Source of the DNA: Dyella acidisoli
GTDB taxonomy: Bacteria > Pseudomonadota > Gammaproteobacteria > Xanthomonadales > Rhodanobacteraceae
Length of the DNA stretch: 64,000 nt
Assembly: GCF_030160295.1 (NCBI RefSeq)
Contig: NZ_BSOB01000017.1
Coordinates: 214,049 to 278,048, forward strand
Reading direction: 5' to 3'
The first letter of the stretch is position 1. Each line of letters begins with the position of its first letter. Under the pieces are notes generated by a model, which made no database searches, was not told the DNA's origin, and saw only the letters and a list, made by a program, of their open reading frames with translations. Both the position numbers and the translations under genes were made by a program. This document shows positions 37,123 through 45,410 of the stretch, piece by piece.

Positions 37123-38265
37123 TTAAAACGCGCGCTCACCATGTACCCATACATTGCGCACGATCGGCAAGCCATCCATCACGCGCATACGCACTACATC
37201 CGCGCGCAAGCCGGGCTTGAGCTGCCCGCGATCTTCGAAGCCCAGCGCCTTGGCCGGATTGCGGCTGACCGTGGCCATGGCGCGCGGCATCGACCAATCT
37301 GCTTGCGTATGCAACAGAAAGGCACCGTGCAACAGGCTGGCCGGCACATAGTCCGAAGAAAGCATGTCGAGGCGATCGGTGCGTGCAAGCTCCAGCGCGG
37401 CTACGTTGCCGGAGTGCGAACCGCCGCGCACGACGTTAGGCGCGCCCATCACCGTGCGCAGACCGTGCGAATACGCAGCGTCGGCGGCCTCCTGTGTAGT
37501 GGGGAATTCGGAAATGGTCACGCCGATGCGTTGCGCGTGACGCACTTGTTCGGTATCGGTGTCGTCGTGGCTGGCCAGCACCATCTTGTGCTGCTTCGCC
37601 AAGGTGAGCACGGCGCGCTCGTGTCGGGCACTGTAGGTGGCCTGCTGTTCGGCGCGGCGTTTCACCACTTCGGCGAATTCCTCCTCCGTCCAGCTCATAT
37701 GGTTCTTGCTGTAATACTTGCGGTACTGCTGCAGATCGCGGTACTGGCGTTGGCCAGGCGTGTGGTCCATCAGCGAAACCAGCCGCACACTGTCGTGATG
37801 CAGCAGTGGTTCCAAGGCTTCGAGCAAGCGCGGATAGGCCAGTTCGCAACGTAGATGCAACCAATGATCTGCGCGCAGGGCTCCGCTGGCTTGACCTTCA
37901 AGAATGGCGTCATAGGTGCTGCGCAGCGTTTCGATGCGCACGCTTTCCTCTTCCAGGTCACCCACCGACAACGCGTCGAATACGGTGGTGATACCGGCGG
38001 CCACCACCTGTGCATCGTGTGTAAGCACTGCCGGCAGCGACGGCCACAGCACACCGGCGCGGGGCATCAGATGTTTTTCCAGGTTGTCGGTGTGTATTTC
38101 GATCAGGCCCGGGATGATGTAGTCACCCTCGCAGTCGATCGCGCCCGGCGATGGCGTACGACCTTCGTCGATCATGCGGATCATGCCGTTGCGGGCGAAC
38201 AGGCTGCCGTGGATGACCGTGTTGTCGAGCACGATGCGTGCGTTGGTCAAGACTAAATCGTTCAT
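37123..38265 (-). CDS. phnM: PhnM, alpha-D-ribose 1-methylphosphonate 5-triphosphate diphosphatase
   Basis: A 380-aa amidohydrolase-superfamily enzyme that removes pyrophosphate from the triphosphate intermediate of the C-P lyase pathway. Visible metal-site and family motifs are LIEIHTDNLEKH, HDAQVVAAGITTVFDALSVGD, LVSLMDHTPGQRQYRD and ASHDDTD. The start MNDLVLTNARIVL at 38265 matches the family N-terminus; an in-frame ATG lies 15 bp upstream. Last gene of the phnGHIJKLM operon. Confidence 0.95.
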   Translation of the reverse strand: MNDLVLTNARIVLDNTVIHGSLFARNGMIRMIDEGRTPSPGAIDCEGDYIIPGLIEIHTDNLEKHLMPRAGVLWPSLPAVLTHDAQVVAAGITTVFDALSVGDLEEESVRIETLRSTYDAILEGQASGALRADHWLHLRCELAYPRLLEALEPLLHHDSVRLVSLMDHTPGQRQYRDLQQYRKYYSKNHMSWTEEEFAEVVKRRAEQQATYSARHERAVLTLAKQHKMVLASHDDTDTEQVRHAQRIGVTISEFPTTQEAADAAYSHGLRTVMGAPNVVRGGSHSGNVAALELARTDRLDMLSSDYVPASLLHGAFLLHTQADWSMPRAMATVSRNPAKALGFEDRGQLKPGLRADVVRMRVMDGLPIVRNVWVHGERAF

Positions 38266-38293
38266 GGAGTTCTTATGCATAGAAGAAAGAGAG

Positions 38294-38995
38294 TTAAGCG
38301 GCTTCCAGCGCCTGCATGGTAAAGAGGCGCGTGGCGACTTGGTCGCGCATGGCTTCGTCGTGAAAGATGCCGAGCACCGCGGAGCCGGCGGCGCGAGCTT
38401 CAGCGAGTAGTTCTGCCACTACGGCGCGATTGCCGGCATCAAGCGAAGCTGTGGGTTCGTCCAGCAGCAGGATGGGGCGCGGCACAATCAGTCCGCGAGC
38501 GATGTTTACTCGCTGCTGCTCACCACCGGAGAACGTGCCGGGCGGCAACGCCCACAGGCGTTCGGGAATATTCACCCGACGCAACATGGCGGCCGCGCGT
38601 TCGCGTGCTTCGTGTTCATCCATGCCGTCGCGCAGCAGCGGCTCGGCCACGATGTCCAGTGCGGATACGCGTGGAATCACGCGCAGGAACTGGCTGACGT
38701 AGCCAAGTGTGCGCCGACGTACATCCAGCACTTCGTGTGGCGTCGCGCTAGCCAGATCCAGCCAGCGATCGTCGTGGCGCACGTACACGGCGCCGCCACT
38801 CGTCCGGTAATTGGCATAGATCACGCGCAGCAGCGTGCTTTTTCCCGCGCCGGAGGGGCCGGATAACACCACGCATTCACCGGCGTGCAAACTCAGGTTC
38901 ACACCACGGAGCACATTGAGATGCGCGCCATGCTGCTGGTGCAATTCGAACGACTTGCCAAGGTCGCGCAGTTCAAGCATCAAGGTAGCGGTCAT
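38294..38995 (-). CDS. phnL: PhnL, ABC-type ATPase of the C-P lyase complex
   Basis: A 233-aa ATP-binding protein associated with the phosphonate activation machinery. Walker A is SGPSGAGKST, the ABC signature is FSGGEQQR and Walker B is ILLLDEPTASLD. It overlaps phnK by ATGA at 38992-38995. Confidence 0.95.
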   Translation of the reverse strand: MTATLMLELRDLGKSFELHQQHGAHLNVLRGVNLSLHAGECVVLSGPSGAGKSTLLRVIYANYRTSGGAVYVRHDDRWLDLASATPHEVLDVRRRTLGYVSQFLRVIPRVSALDIVAEPLLRDGMDEHEARERAAAMLRRVNIPERLWALPPGTFSGGEQQRVNIARGLIVPRPILLLDEPTASLDAGNRAVVAELLAEARAAGSAVLGIFHDEAMRDQVATRLFTMQALEAA

Positions 38996-39762
38996 GTGGT
39001 CAACACCGATGAAACGAGCAATTGCGTATACGGATGCTGCGGATCGTCCAGGATCTGGTCGGTAAGCCCAGTTTCCACCACGCGTCCGCCTTGCATCACC
39101 ATCGTGCGCGCTGCCAGCAGGCGCGCGACGGCCAGATCGTGCGTCACCATCACGGCGGCCAGGTCCAGCTCGTGCACCAATCGGCGCAGCAGATCCAGAA
39201 TGCGCGCTTGCACCGATACATCCAATCCCGCCGTCGGTTCATCCATGAACACCAGACGCGGATGGGTCACCAGCGTGCGTGCAATTTGCAGTCGCTGTTG
39301 CATGCCGCCGGAAAAATCGGCCGGCATGTCATCAATGCGCGCAGGATCGATTTCCACACGCTCCAGCCAGCCGCGCGCGATGTTGCGCAAGCGGCCATAG
39401 TGACGTTCGCCCAGCGCCATCAGACGTTCGGCTACGTTTGCACCGGCGCTCACGTTCAAGCGCAGCCCGTCGCGTGGATTCTGTGTGACGAATCCCCACT
39501 CCTGACGGGCAAGCCGTCGACGGTCCGCTTCATTCAAGCTGCCGACATCCAGCCATGCGCCGTCGCGCTGCCGGTAGCGTACCGAGCCGGACGTGGGCGC
39601 GAGCTGCGCGGCCAGCGTATTGAGCAAGGTAGATTTGCCCGAGCCCGATTCACCCACGATACACAGCAGTTCGCCGGGATACAGATCGAAACTCACGTCT
39701 TCGCAGCCTACGCGCTGGCCGTAGCGGTGGCCGAGCGTGCGCACTTTCAGCAGCGCGTTCAT
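38992..39762 (-). CDS. phnK: PhnK, ABC-type ATPase of the C-P lyase complex
   Basis: A 256-aa ATPase that binds the PhnGHIJ core. It has Walker A GESGSGKST, signature FSGGMQQR and Walker B LVFMDEPTAGLD, with C-terminal QILDDPQHPYTQLLVSS. The start MNALLKVRTLG at 39762 overlaps the phnJ stop by ATGA. Confidence 0.95.
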   Translation of the reverse strand: MNALLKVRTLGHRYGQRVGCEDVSFDLYPGELLCIVGESGSGKSTLLNTLAAQLAPTSGSVRYRQRDGAWLDVGSLNEADRRRLARQEWGFVTQNPRDGLRLNVSAGANVAERLMALGERHYGRLRNIARGWLERVEIDPARIDDMPADFSGGMQQRLQIARTLVTHPRLVFMDEPTAGLDVSVQARILDLLRRLVHELDLAAVMVTHDLAVARLLAARTMVMQGGRVVETGLTDQILDDPQHPYTQLLVSSVLTT

Positions 39763-40595
39763 GCCTGCGCCTCCGTGCGTTGGCTGCAGAAATCCGTATC
39801 TGAACACACGAACATGCGCGTGCCCCGATCGTCCACCACCACTTCATCCAGGTAGCTTTCGCCCGAGCCGCACAACGCGCAGCGTTCATCCCATTGCTGC
39901 ACGTCGAACGGATGATCTTCGAAGGCCACGCTTTCTACGCGCGTATACGGCGGAATGGCATAGATGCGTTTTTCGCGTCCGGCGCCAAACAGCATCAGGG
40001 CCGGTGAGTGATCCAGCTTGGGATTGTCGAATTTCGGAATAGGCGAGGGCGATGTCAGGTAGCGTCCATCCACCAGCACTGGATAGTCGTAACTGGTCGC
40101 AATGCGCCCGTAGCGGGCGATGTCTTCGTAGAGCTTGACGTGCATGAGTCCGTAATCGGCCAGGGCGTGCAGCGTGCGTGTTTCGGTTTCGCGTGCTTCC
40201 AGGGTGCGTAGCGGTTCGGGCTCCGGTACCTGGAATACCAGGATCTGATCCTCGCGCAGCGGTGTTTCAGGAATACGGTGGCGCGTCTGGATCAGCGTGG
40301 CTTCCGCCGTACGCTCAGTGGTGGCGATACCCGCCACGCGCGCAAAGAAACGACGGATGTTCACCGCGTTGGTGGTGTCGTCCGCGCCTTGGTCGATCAC
40401 CTTCAGTACGTCGTCCGGCCCCAGCAAGGCAGCGGTGACCTGGATGCCGCCGGTGCCCCAGCCGTAGGGCAGGGGCATTTCTCGGCTGCCGAACGGAATC
40501 TGGCAACCGGGAATGGCCACTGCTTTGAGCAGGGCGCGGCGCAACATGCGCTTGGTGTCTTCGTCGAGGAAGGCGAAGTTATAGCGGGGCGTCAT
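39759..40595 (-). CDS. phnJ: PhnJ, radical-SAM C-P lyase
   Basis: A 278-aa enzyme that cleaves the carbon-phosphorus bond of ribose 1-alkylphosphonate 5-phosphate. Cys239, Cys242, Cys264 and Cys270 (CALC ... CSDTDFC) correspond closely in number and spacing to the E. coli iron-sulfur ligands. The start MTPRYNFAFLDE at 40595 overlaps the phnI stop by ATGA. Confidence 0.97.
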   Translation of the reverse strand: MTPRYNFAFLDEDTKRMLRRALLKAVAIPGCQIPFGSREMPLPYGWGTGGIQVTAALLGPDDVLKVIDQGADDTTNAVNIRRFFARVAGIATTERTAEATLIQTRHRIPETPLREDQILVFQVPEPEPLRTLEARETETRTLHALADYGLMHVKLYEDIARYGRIATSYDYPVLVDGRYLTSPSPIPKFDNPKLDHSPALMLFGAGREKRIYAIPPYTRVESVAFEDHPFDVQQWDERCALCGSGESYLDEVVVDDRGTRMFVCSDTDFCSQRTEAQA

Positions 40596-41695
40596 GCGTG
40601 CAAACCTCCCGCTGCGTGCAAGGGTTGCTCGCCGCTGTCCGCAGCTTGCTGCTTTGCAAGCGTGCGCAACAGCGACAGCTCGGCTTGGAAATCTACGTAG
40701 TGCGGTAGCTTGAGATGTTGCACGAAGCCCGAGGCTTCCACGTTGTCTGAATGCGACAGCACGAACTCCTGATCTTGTGCCGGTGCATGCGCCGTTTCGC
40801 CCAGTTCGTCGCAGCGCAAGGCGCGGTCTACCAATGCCATCGACATGGCCTTGCGTTCGCCTTCGCCCATGCTCAATCCGTAGCCTCGCGTGAATTGCGG
40901 CGGCACGCCGTTGCCGCCATGAAATTGGTTGATCATCTGGCACTCGGTGACGGTGATGCTGCCGATCTCGATCGAAAAGCCGAGTTCCTCCGGGCAAATA
41001 CACACGTCCACTTCGCCCATGCGTATTTCACCCGCGAAGGGATGGCTTTCCGCATAGCCGCGTTGCGTGGAATAGGCCAGGCCTAGCAAATAGCCTTCGT
41101 CGCCGCGCGCCAGGTTCTGCAGGCGTGTGGCGCGGTCGGCCGGAAACGTAAGCGGTTCGCGGGTGAGATCGAGTGGTTCTGGATCGCTATCGGCATCCGC
41201 CGGCTCAATCAAGGCTTCGGCTTCCAGCAGATCCAGCACGCGGGGCATCTCGGCGGGCAAAGGAGCTTCGGCGGATGTCGTCGCAGTCGGCGGTGTTGTA
41301 TCGAAATCCAGCAGGCGCTGCGTGTAATCGGCGGTAGGCCCAAGCACTTGGCCGCCGGGAATGTCCTTGAAGGTGCCGGATACACGGCGACGCACGCGCA
41401 TGCCATCCGTCTCAAGCGGTAGCGTGTAGCCAAAGCGCGGCAACGTGGTGCGGTAGGCGCGCAGCAGAAAGATCGCCTCCAGCATGTCGCCCGCTGCCTG
41501 GCGAATAGCCAGCGCGGCCAGTTCCTCGTCGTACAACGAACCTTCCTGCATGACGCGCGCTACGCCCAGGCGCAGTTGTTCGCGGATCTGCGTCAGCTCC
41601 AGTTCCGGCACAGCCGGATCGCCGCGCCGCGCTTCGGCCAGCAATTCCAGCGAACGGGCAATAGCTTGCTCGCCCCCTTTCACGGCTACGTACAT
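40592..41695 (-). CDS. phnI: PhnI, C-P lyase core subunit
   Basis: A 367-aa core subunit (MYVAVKGGEQAIARSLELL, FGYTLPLETDGMRVRRRVSG, FIC.EELGFSIEIG-like region, HGGNGVPPQFTRGYGLSMGEGERK) which catalyses transfer of the phosphonate to ATP ribose together with PhnGHL. The start codon directly follows the phnH stop. Confidence 0.95.
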   Translation of the reverse strand: MYVAVKGGEQAIARSLELLAEARRGDPAVPELELTQIREQLRLGVARVMQEGSLYDEELAALAIRQAAGDMLEAIFLLRAYRTTLPRFGYTLPLETDGMRVRRRVSGTFKDIPGGQVLGPTADYTQRLLDFDTTPPTATTSAEAPLPAEMPRVLDLLEAEALIEPADADSDPEPLDLTREPLTFPADRATRLQNLARGDEGYLLGLAYSTQRGYAESHPFAGEIRMGEVDVCICPEELGFSIEIGSITVTECQMINQFHGGNGVPPQFTRGYGLSMGEGERKAMSMALVDRALRCDELGETAHAPAQDQEFVLSHSDNVEASGFVQHLKLPHYVDFQAELSLLRTLAKQQAADSGEQPLHAAGGLHA

Positions 41696-42274
41696 TCAAT
41701 GCTCCAGCAAACGGGTGGTACGCGGCAGCGCCAGCACGTGCTGCTCAGCCACGAAAAACATGTCGATACCCAGCGGAAAGCTTTCGGCCAATGCCGCGCG
41801 CTGGGTCCAGAAATCGGCAGGCAAGCCTTCGATATGCAGCATTTCCTGGTCGCGGATGCCTGGGCCGGCCACACACACGCCGGCTTCGTTGCGAAAGCCT
41901 TGCACCTGCACAATCAGGCTGGTGGAGCGATCCGGATAACGCAGCTCGCCTTGGGCAAAGGACTGCAGCGACGGCATCGCATCCGGCGCAGTGATCAGTG
42001 CAAAATCCGCCTCTTTCGCAGTCTGTGCCACGCGCAGACCAGTGTGGAAACGCAGGTGCTCAAGCGCATTCCCCACAGGCTGCTGCAGCCACAGCGCGGT
42101 GGCTGCATCGCAGAGCGTAAGCAGTATCGCCATGGCGGCTGGCGCTACCGATTCAGGCGCGGGTGGCAGAACGGGTAGCGCGCGAGGTACGGCGGGGCGG
42201 GCCATCGCCTGCAGCAGTTCGCGGAAGGTGCGCTGGCTGTCGAAAACCGGATTAGCAAACGCGGCAAGCATCAA
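41696..42274 (-). CDS. phnH: PhnH, C-P lyase core subunit
   Basis: A 192-aa subunit of the PhnGHIJ complex. Family features are the N-terminal FANPVFDSQRTFRELLQAMARP, central ALLTLCDAATALWL-like helix, and C-terminal GPGIRDQEMLHIEGLP and FPLGIDMFFVAEQHVLALPRTTR. ATGATG at the 5' end overlaps the phnG stop. Confidence 0.95.
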   Translation of the reverse strand: MMLAAFANPVFDSQRTFRELLQAMARPAVPRALPVLPPAPESVAPAAMAILLTLCDAATALWLQQPVGNALEHLRFHTGLRVAQTAKEADFALITAPDAMPSLQSFAQGELRYPDRSTSLIVQVQGFRNEAGVCVAGPGIRDQEMLHIEGLPADFWTQRAALAESFPLGIDMFFVAEQHVLALPRTTRLLEH

Positions 42275-42717
42275 TCACCCCGCACCACGGTAAAGAACTC
42301 CACCTTGCTGGCTGCCGCCTTGCGGCTGGCCGTATCCCTCCGGGCCTGCAGCGAGCGCAGAAGGGGTTCCAGCAGTTCTGTGCGCAGACGCGCATGCAAG
42401 CTCGGATCTTGCAGCAGCGCGTCGGCCAAGGCCGCCAGTTCGGCGTGCCGTGCGTGCGTGCCGCGCACCCAGGCGTGTCCGATGCGTTCGCCGATCTGCA
42501 CGCTGCAGCGGGTCACGGTGATCTCGCCGAAATTGAACTGCGCGCCGTTGCCGCCCATGCGTCCGCGCAGCATGTACAGGCCGGTTTGCGCAGGGCGCAG
42601 CCAGGCAGCATCGACGGGCGGCGCAAGTTCTTTCATGGCCAGGGCCAGTTCGTCTGGCTCCGACTGCGCCAGCAACGACATCCATTGCGAACGCGCCAAG
42701 TGGGGGGAGGTGTCCAT
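42271..42717 (-). CDS. phnG: PhnG, C-P lyase core subunit
   Basis: A 148-aa subunit, first gene of the minus-strand phn operon. Family features are RSQWMSLLAQSEPDELA, GLYMLRGRMGGNGAQFNFGEITVTRC and GHAWVRGTHARHAELAALADALLQ. The ATG at 42717 follows AGGA by 7 nt; the longer frame to 42738 would run into the operator region. The promoter lies in the operator-containing gap 42718-42851. Confidence 0.94.
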   Translation of the reverse strand: MDTSPHLARSQWMSLLAQSEPDELALAMKELAPPVDAAWLRPAQTGLYMLRGRMGGNGAQFNFGEITVTRCSVQIGERIGHAWVRGTHARHAELAALADALLQDPSLHARLRTELLEPLLRSLQARRDTASRKAAASKVEFFTVVRGD

Positions 42718-42741
42718 AGGTGTTCCTAGGCTTGTCACAAA

Positions 42742-42759
42742 TGTCTAGTTATCTAGACA
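42742..42759. promoter_or_regulatory. Palindromic operator, probable PhnF site
   Basis: TGTCTAG-TTAT-CTAGACA is a perfect 7-bp inverted repeat in the 134-bp gap between the divergent phnG and phnF. GntR/HutC-type regulators bind such sites. It should control both arms of the phn locus. Confidence 0.75.
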
Positions 42760-42851
42760 GGTGCGGGCGCCACTTGGCGCCCTTCGAACGGCATTCCAGC
42801 AGGTCAGCATGCCGTTCCCATGACGACGAATAGACAGGTTGAGGACGTGGT

Positions 42852-43583
42852 ATGGCTGAAATCGAACGAGGCCGGGGCGTTGCGCTCTGGAGCCAGATCA
42901 GTGGCATCCTGGCCGATGACATTCTCAAAGGGGCGCTGCGCCAAGGTGAGCAACTGCCATCCGCGCAGGAGTTGGCGGTGCGCTTCAACGTCAACCGCCA
43001 TACCGTGCGCCGTGCCGTTGCTGCGCTGGAGCAGCGCAACCTGGTGCGTACCGAGCAGGGTCGCGGCACCTTCGTGCAGGAGCACGCGCTGGATTACCCC
43101 ATCAGCCGGCGCACGCGCTTCACTCAGAACATGCGCAACCTCAACGTGGAAGCGGATATCGAAGTGCTGGAGGATGCGCGCGAGATCCCGCCACCACAGG
43201 TGGCGCAGGCGCTGTGCATGGATCGTCACGCCTATGCCTACCGCATCGAAACGATCAGCCGTGCCGACGGACATATCGTGGACTACAGTACGGCGTATTT
43301 TCCTGCTGCGCGGTTTACCGGCCTGCCTTCGGTATACCGTCGCCTGCGATCGGTCACGCGGACGCTGGAAGAATTCGGTGTCATCGACTACGAGCGCAAG
43401 CACACGCGCGTGTCTGCACGTCTGCCCGACGCGCACACCGCGAGATTGATGAAACAGGCGACCAACCGGCCGGTGCTCTACGTGCAATCCATCAATGCCG
43501 ATACACGCGGTGTGCCGGTGCAATATGGCATCACGCGCTTCTCCGGCGAGTGGGTGCAACTTGTGTTGATGGCGGATGGCTGA
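42852..43583 (+). CDS. phnF: PhnF, GntR/HutC-family regulator
   Basis: A 243-aa regulator with an N-terminal winged helix (LWSQISGILADDILKGAL, LPSAQELAVRFNVNRHTVRRAVAALEQRNLVRTEQGRGTFV) and a C-terminal UTRA ligand domain (SRRTRFTQNMRNL, VDYSTAYFPAARF, VSARLPDAHTARLMKQ). It is divergent from phnGHIJKLM across the operator at 42742-42759 and overlaps the next gene by TGATG. Confidence 0.93.
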   Translation: MAEIERGRGVALWSQISGILADDILKGALRQGEQLPSAQELAVRFNVNRHTVRRAVAALEQRNLVRTEQGRGTFVQEHALDYPISRRTRFTQNMRNLNVEADIEVLEDAREIPPPQVAQALCMDRHAYAYRIETISRADGHIVDYSTAYFPAARFTGLPSVYRRLRSVTRTLEEFGVIDYERKHTRVSARLPDAHTARLMKQATNRPVLYVQSINADTRGVPVQYGITRFSGEWVQLVLMADG

Positions 43584-44233
43584 TGCGTTACGCGGTCTAT
43601 TTTTGTCCGGCGCCGGACAGTGCCTTGCATGCGTTCGGAACCGAGTGGTTAGCGACTACTGTTGTGCCGACTATCGCGCCAGAACGGTTGCAGGTGCTGC
43701 TCGCCGACGTGCGGCGCTACGGCTGGCACGCCACGCTCACTGCGCCGTTCGAGCTGGCATCGCATGCAAGCTATGATGACTTGCATCGTCGCATCGCCGA
43801 TATTGCCGTGTACACACCGGCCTTCGAGTTGCCGCTGCAACTCGACACACTGGCAGGCTTTCTCGCGCTGCGGCCATGCGGCGATACGCAAGCCGTCGAT
43901 GCATTGGCCGCGCAATGCGTGCGCGATCTAAACACATTACGTGCGCCCATCACGCAAGCTGCGTGGGAGCGGCGGGCTGAAACACTGGATGACACGGAGC
44001 ACACACTGTTTCGCCAATACGGCTATCCCTATGTGCTGGACCGTTATCGTTTCCATTTGACGCTTTCCGCGCCTGCTACTGCAGAAGAAGAACAAGCCTT
44101 GTGTGCATACCTATTGCCCAAGTTGGGCCACGCCCCTTGCGCGCGCATCGACGCTCTCACCGTTTGCCGTGAGCCGATACCAGGCGCAGCGTTCGAGCAA
44201 CTCGTGAGCCTGCCGCTGAAGGCCGCGGCATGA
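43583..44233 (+). CDS. 2H-phosphoesterase-like phosphonate metabolism protein (DUF1045 family)
   Basis: A 216-aa protein of the family annotated as putative phosphonate metabolism protein. Two 2H-type motifs are visible, WHATLTAPF near residue 50 and FHLTLSAPA near residue 155, the paired HxT/S signatures of 2H phosphoesterases. It overlaps phnF by 1 bp and phnN by ATGA, so it is an integral member of the phnF-phnN arm. Because phnP is absent from this locus, hydrolysis of the ribose cyclic phosphate made by PhnJ is a reasonable inferred role. Confidence 0.85.
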   Translation: MRYAVYFCPAPDSALHAFGTEWLATTVVPTIAPERLQVLLADVRRYGWHATLTAPFELASHASYDDLHRRIADIAVYTPAFELPLQLDTLAGFLALRPCGDTQAVDALAAQCVRDLNTLRAPITQAAWERRAETLDDTEHTLFRQYGYPYVLDRYRFHLTLSAPATAEEEQALCAYLLPKLGHAPCARIDALTVCREPIPGAAFEQLVSLPLKAAA

Positions 44234-44835
44234 ACCAAGGGCGCTTGTATTACGTCATGGGACCTTCCGGCGCCGGCAAGGACAGCGTGTTGGCCTGGGT
44301 GCGGCAACACGGCGCGACGCACAGCGTGCTGTGCGCGCATCGCTATATCACTCGGCCAGCACATGCTGGTGGCGAAAATCATGTGGCATTGAGCGAAGCT
44401 GAGTTCCACTCGCGCGAACAACGTGGCCTGTTCGTGCTGAGCTGGCAGGCGCATGGCCTGCACTACGGCATCGGCAGCGAAGTGCTGCATTGGCTGGAGC
44501 ATGGTATGGACGTGCTGGTAAACGGCTCACGCGCAGCGCTCGCGCTTGCACGCCAGCGCTTTGACAACTTGCAGCCGGTGCTCATCACGGCCAGTGCGGA
44601 ATGCATCGCGCAACGACTTGCTTTGCGCGGACGCGAAACGGAGGCGGATATCGCTGCGCGGTTGCACCGTGCTGAGGCTTATTCTGTGCCGTCTGACAGT
44701 GTGGTTATTCGGAATGAAAGCAGCGTTGAGGAGGCGGGGGCGGTGTTGTTGCGGGCGATTTGCGAGGGGCGCGGTTCTAGTGGGGGCGTCCCCAGTGGAA
44801 ACGTCTCACATCTCGATATGCAAATCCTTTTCTGA
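44230..44835 (+). CDS. phnN: PhnN, ribose 1,5-bisphosphate phosphokinase
   Basis: A 201-aa guanylate-kinase-fold enzyme that makes PRPP from ribose 1,5-bisphosphate, the last step of phosphonate degradation. It has the P-loop VMGPSGAGKDSVL and HRYITRPAHAGGENHVAL. The C-terminal tail after about residue 184 (GGVPSGNVSHL...) looks non-conserved, and the stop codon lies inside the terminal repeat of the element at 44832-45380, so the natural 3' end may have been replaced. Confidence 0.92.
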   Translation: MNQGRLYYVMGPSGAGKDSVLAWVRQHGATHSVLCAHRYITRPAHAGGENHVALSEAEFHSREQRGLFVLSWQAHGLHYGIGSEVLHWLEHGMDVLVNGSRAALALARQRFDNLQPVLITASAECIAQRLALRGRETEADIAARLHRAEAYSVPSDSVVIRNESSVEEAGAVLLRAICEGRGSSGGVPSGNVSHLDMQILF

Positions 44836-45380
44836 TTAGCGTCTCGCCTCAGCTGGGTGTGTCGTGTTGTTGTGGCATTGCCTGCGGCGCTTCCGGTCGC
44901 GAAGCGCCCGGGTCACTTTTCTTTGCTGGCCCAAAGAAAAGTAACCCAAAGAAATGGCCTAAAAGGCTCACAGCATGAGTAAGGTAAAAGCCTGAACGCC
45001 TATGGCTAGATCGAAGGTTGCTCGCCCATGGTTCAACGCCCCCGCTATACCGCGAGGCGTCGGAGCGCTGAGGACTTAAAGCAGATCGGGCAGAGCTCAG
45101 CAAAGCTCAACCTATCGGCAGGCTCGCTTTAAGCCCTCAACGCTCCGACGCCTCGCGGTATAGCGGCGCGGTAGAAGCTTGGCCCGCCAACGATCAAAGC
45201 TAAGGCGTCATCCTTCAAGCTTGTAACCTATGCAATGCCATGAGCTCTTCAGGCCATTTCTTTGGGTTACTTTTCTTTGGGCCAGCAAAGAAAAGTGACT
45301 CGGGCCCTTTAGGGACCGAAAGCGCCGCAGGCAATGTCCCAACAACACAAAATGCCCAGCTGAGGCGAGACGCTAATCAG
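44832..45380. repeat. 549-bp long-inverted-repeat element (copy 1, complete)
   Basis: The ends are perfect 26-bp inverted repeats (44832-44857 and 45355-45380). The outer arms of about 120 bp stay closely complementary through a TTTCTTTGGG/CCCAAAGAAA-rich section; the centre contains another strong stem (CGCTATACCGCGAGGCGTCGG near 45050 with its complement near 45150). The whole unit can fold into one long hairpin. No reading frame longer than about 85 codons is plausible in it. A partial second copy is at 1-199. The layout suggests a non-autonomous mobile or intergenic repeat; no flanking duplication was identified. Confidence 0.85.
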
Positions 45381-45410
45381 AAACCCTTTTGCTTGATCTT
45401 TGATCCAGCC

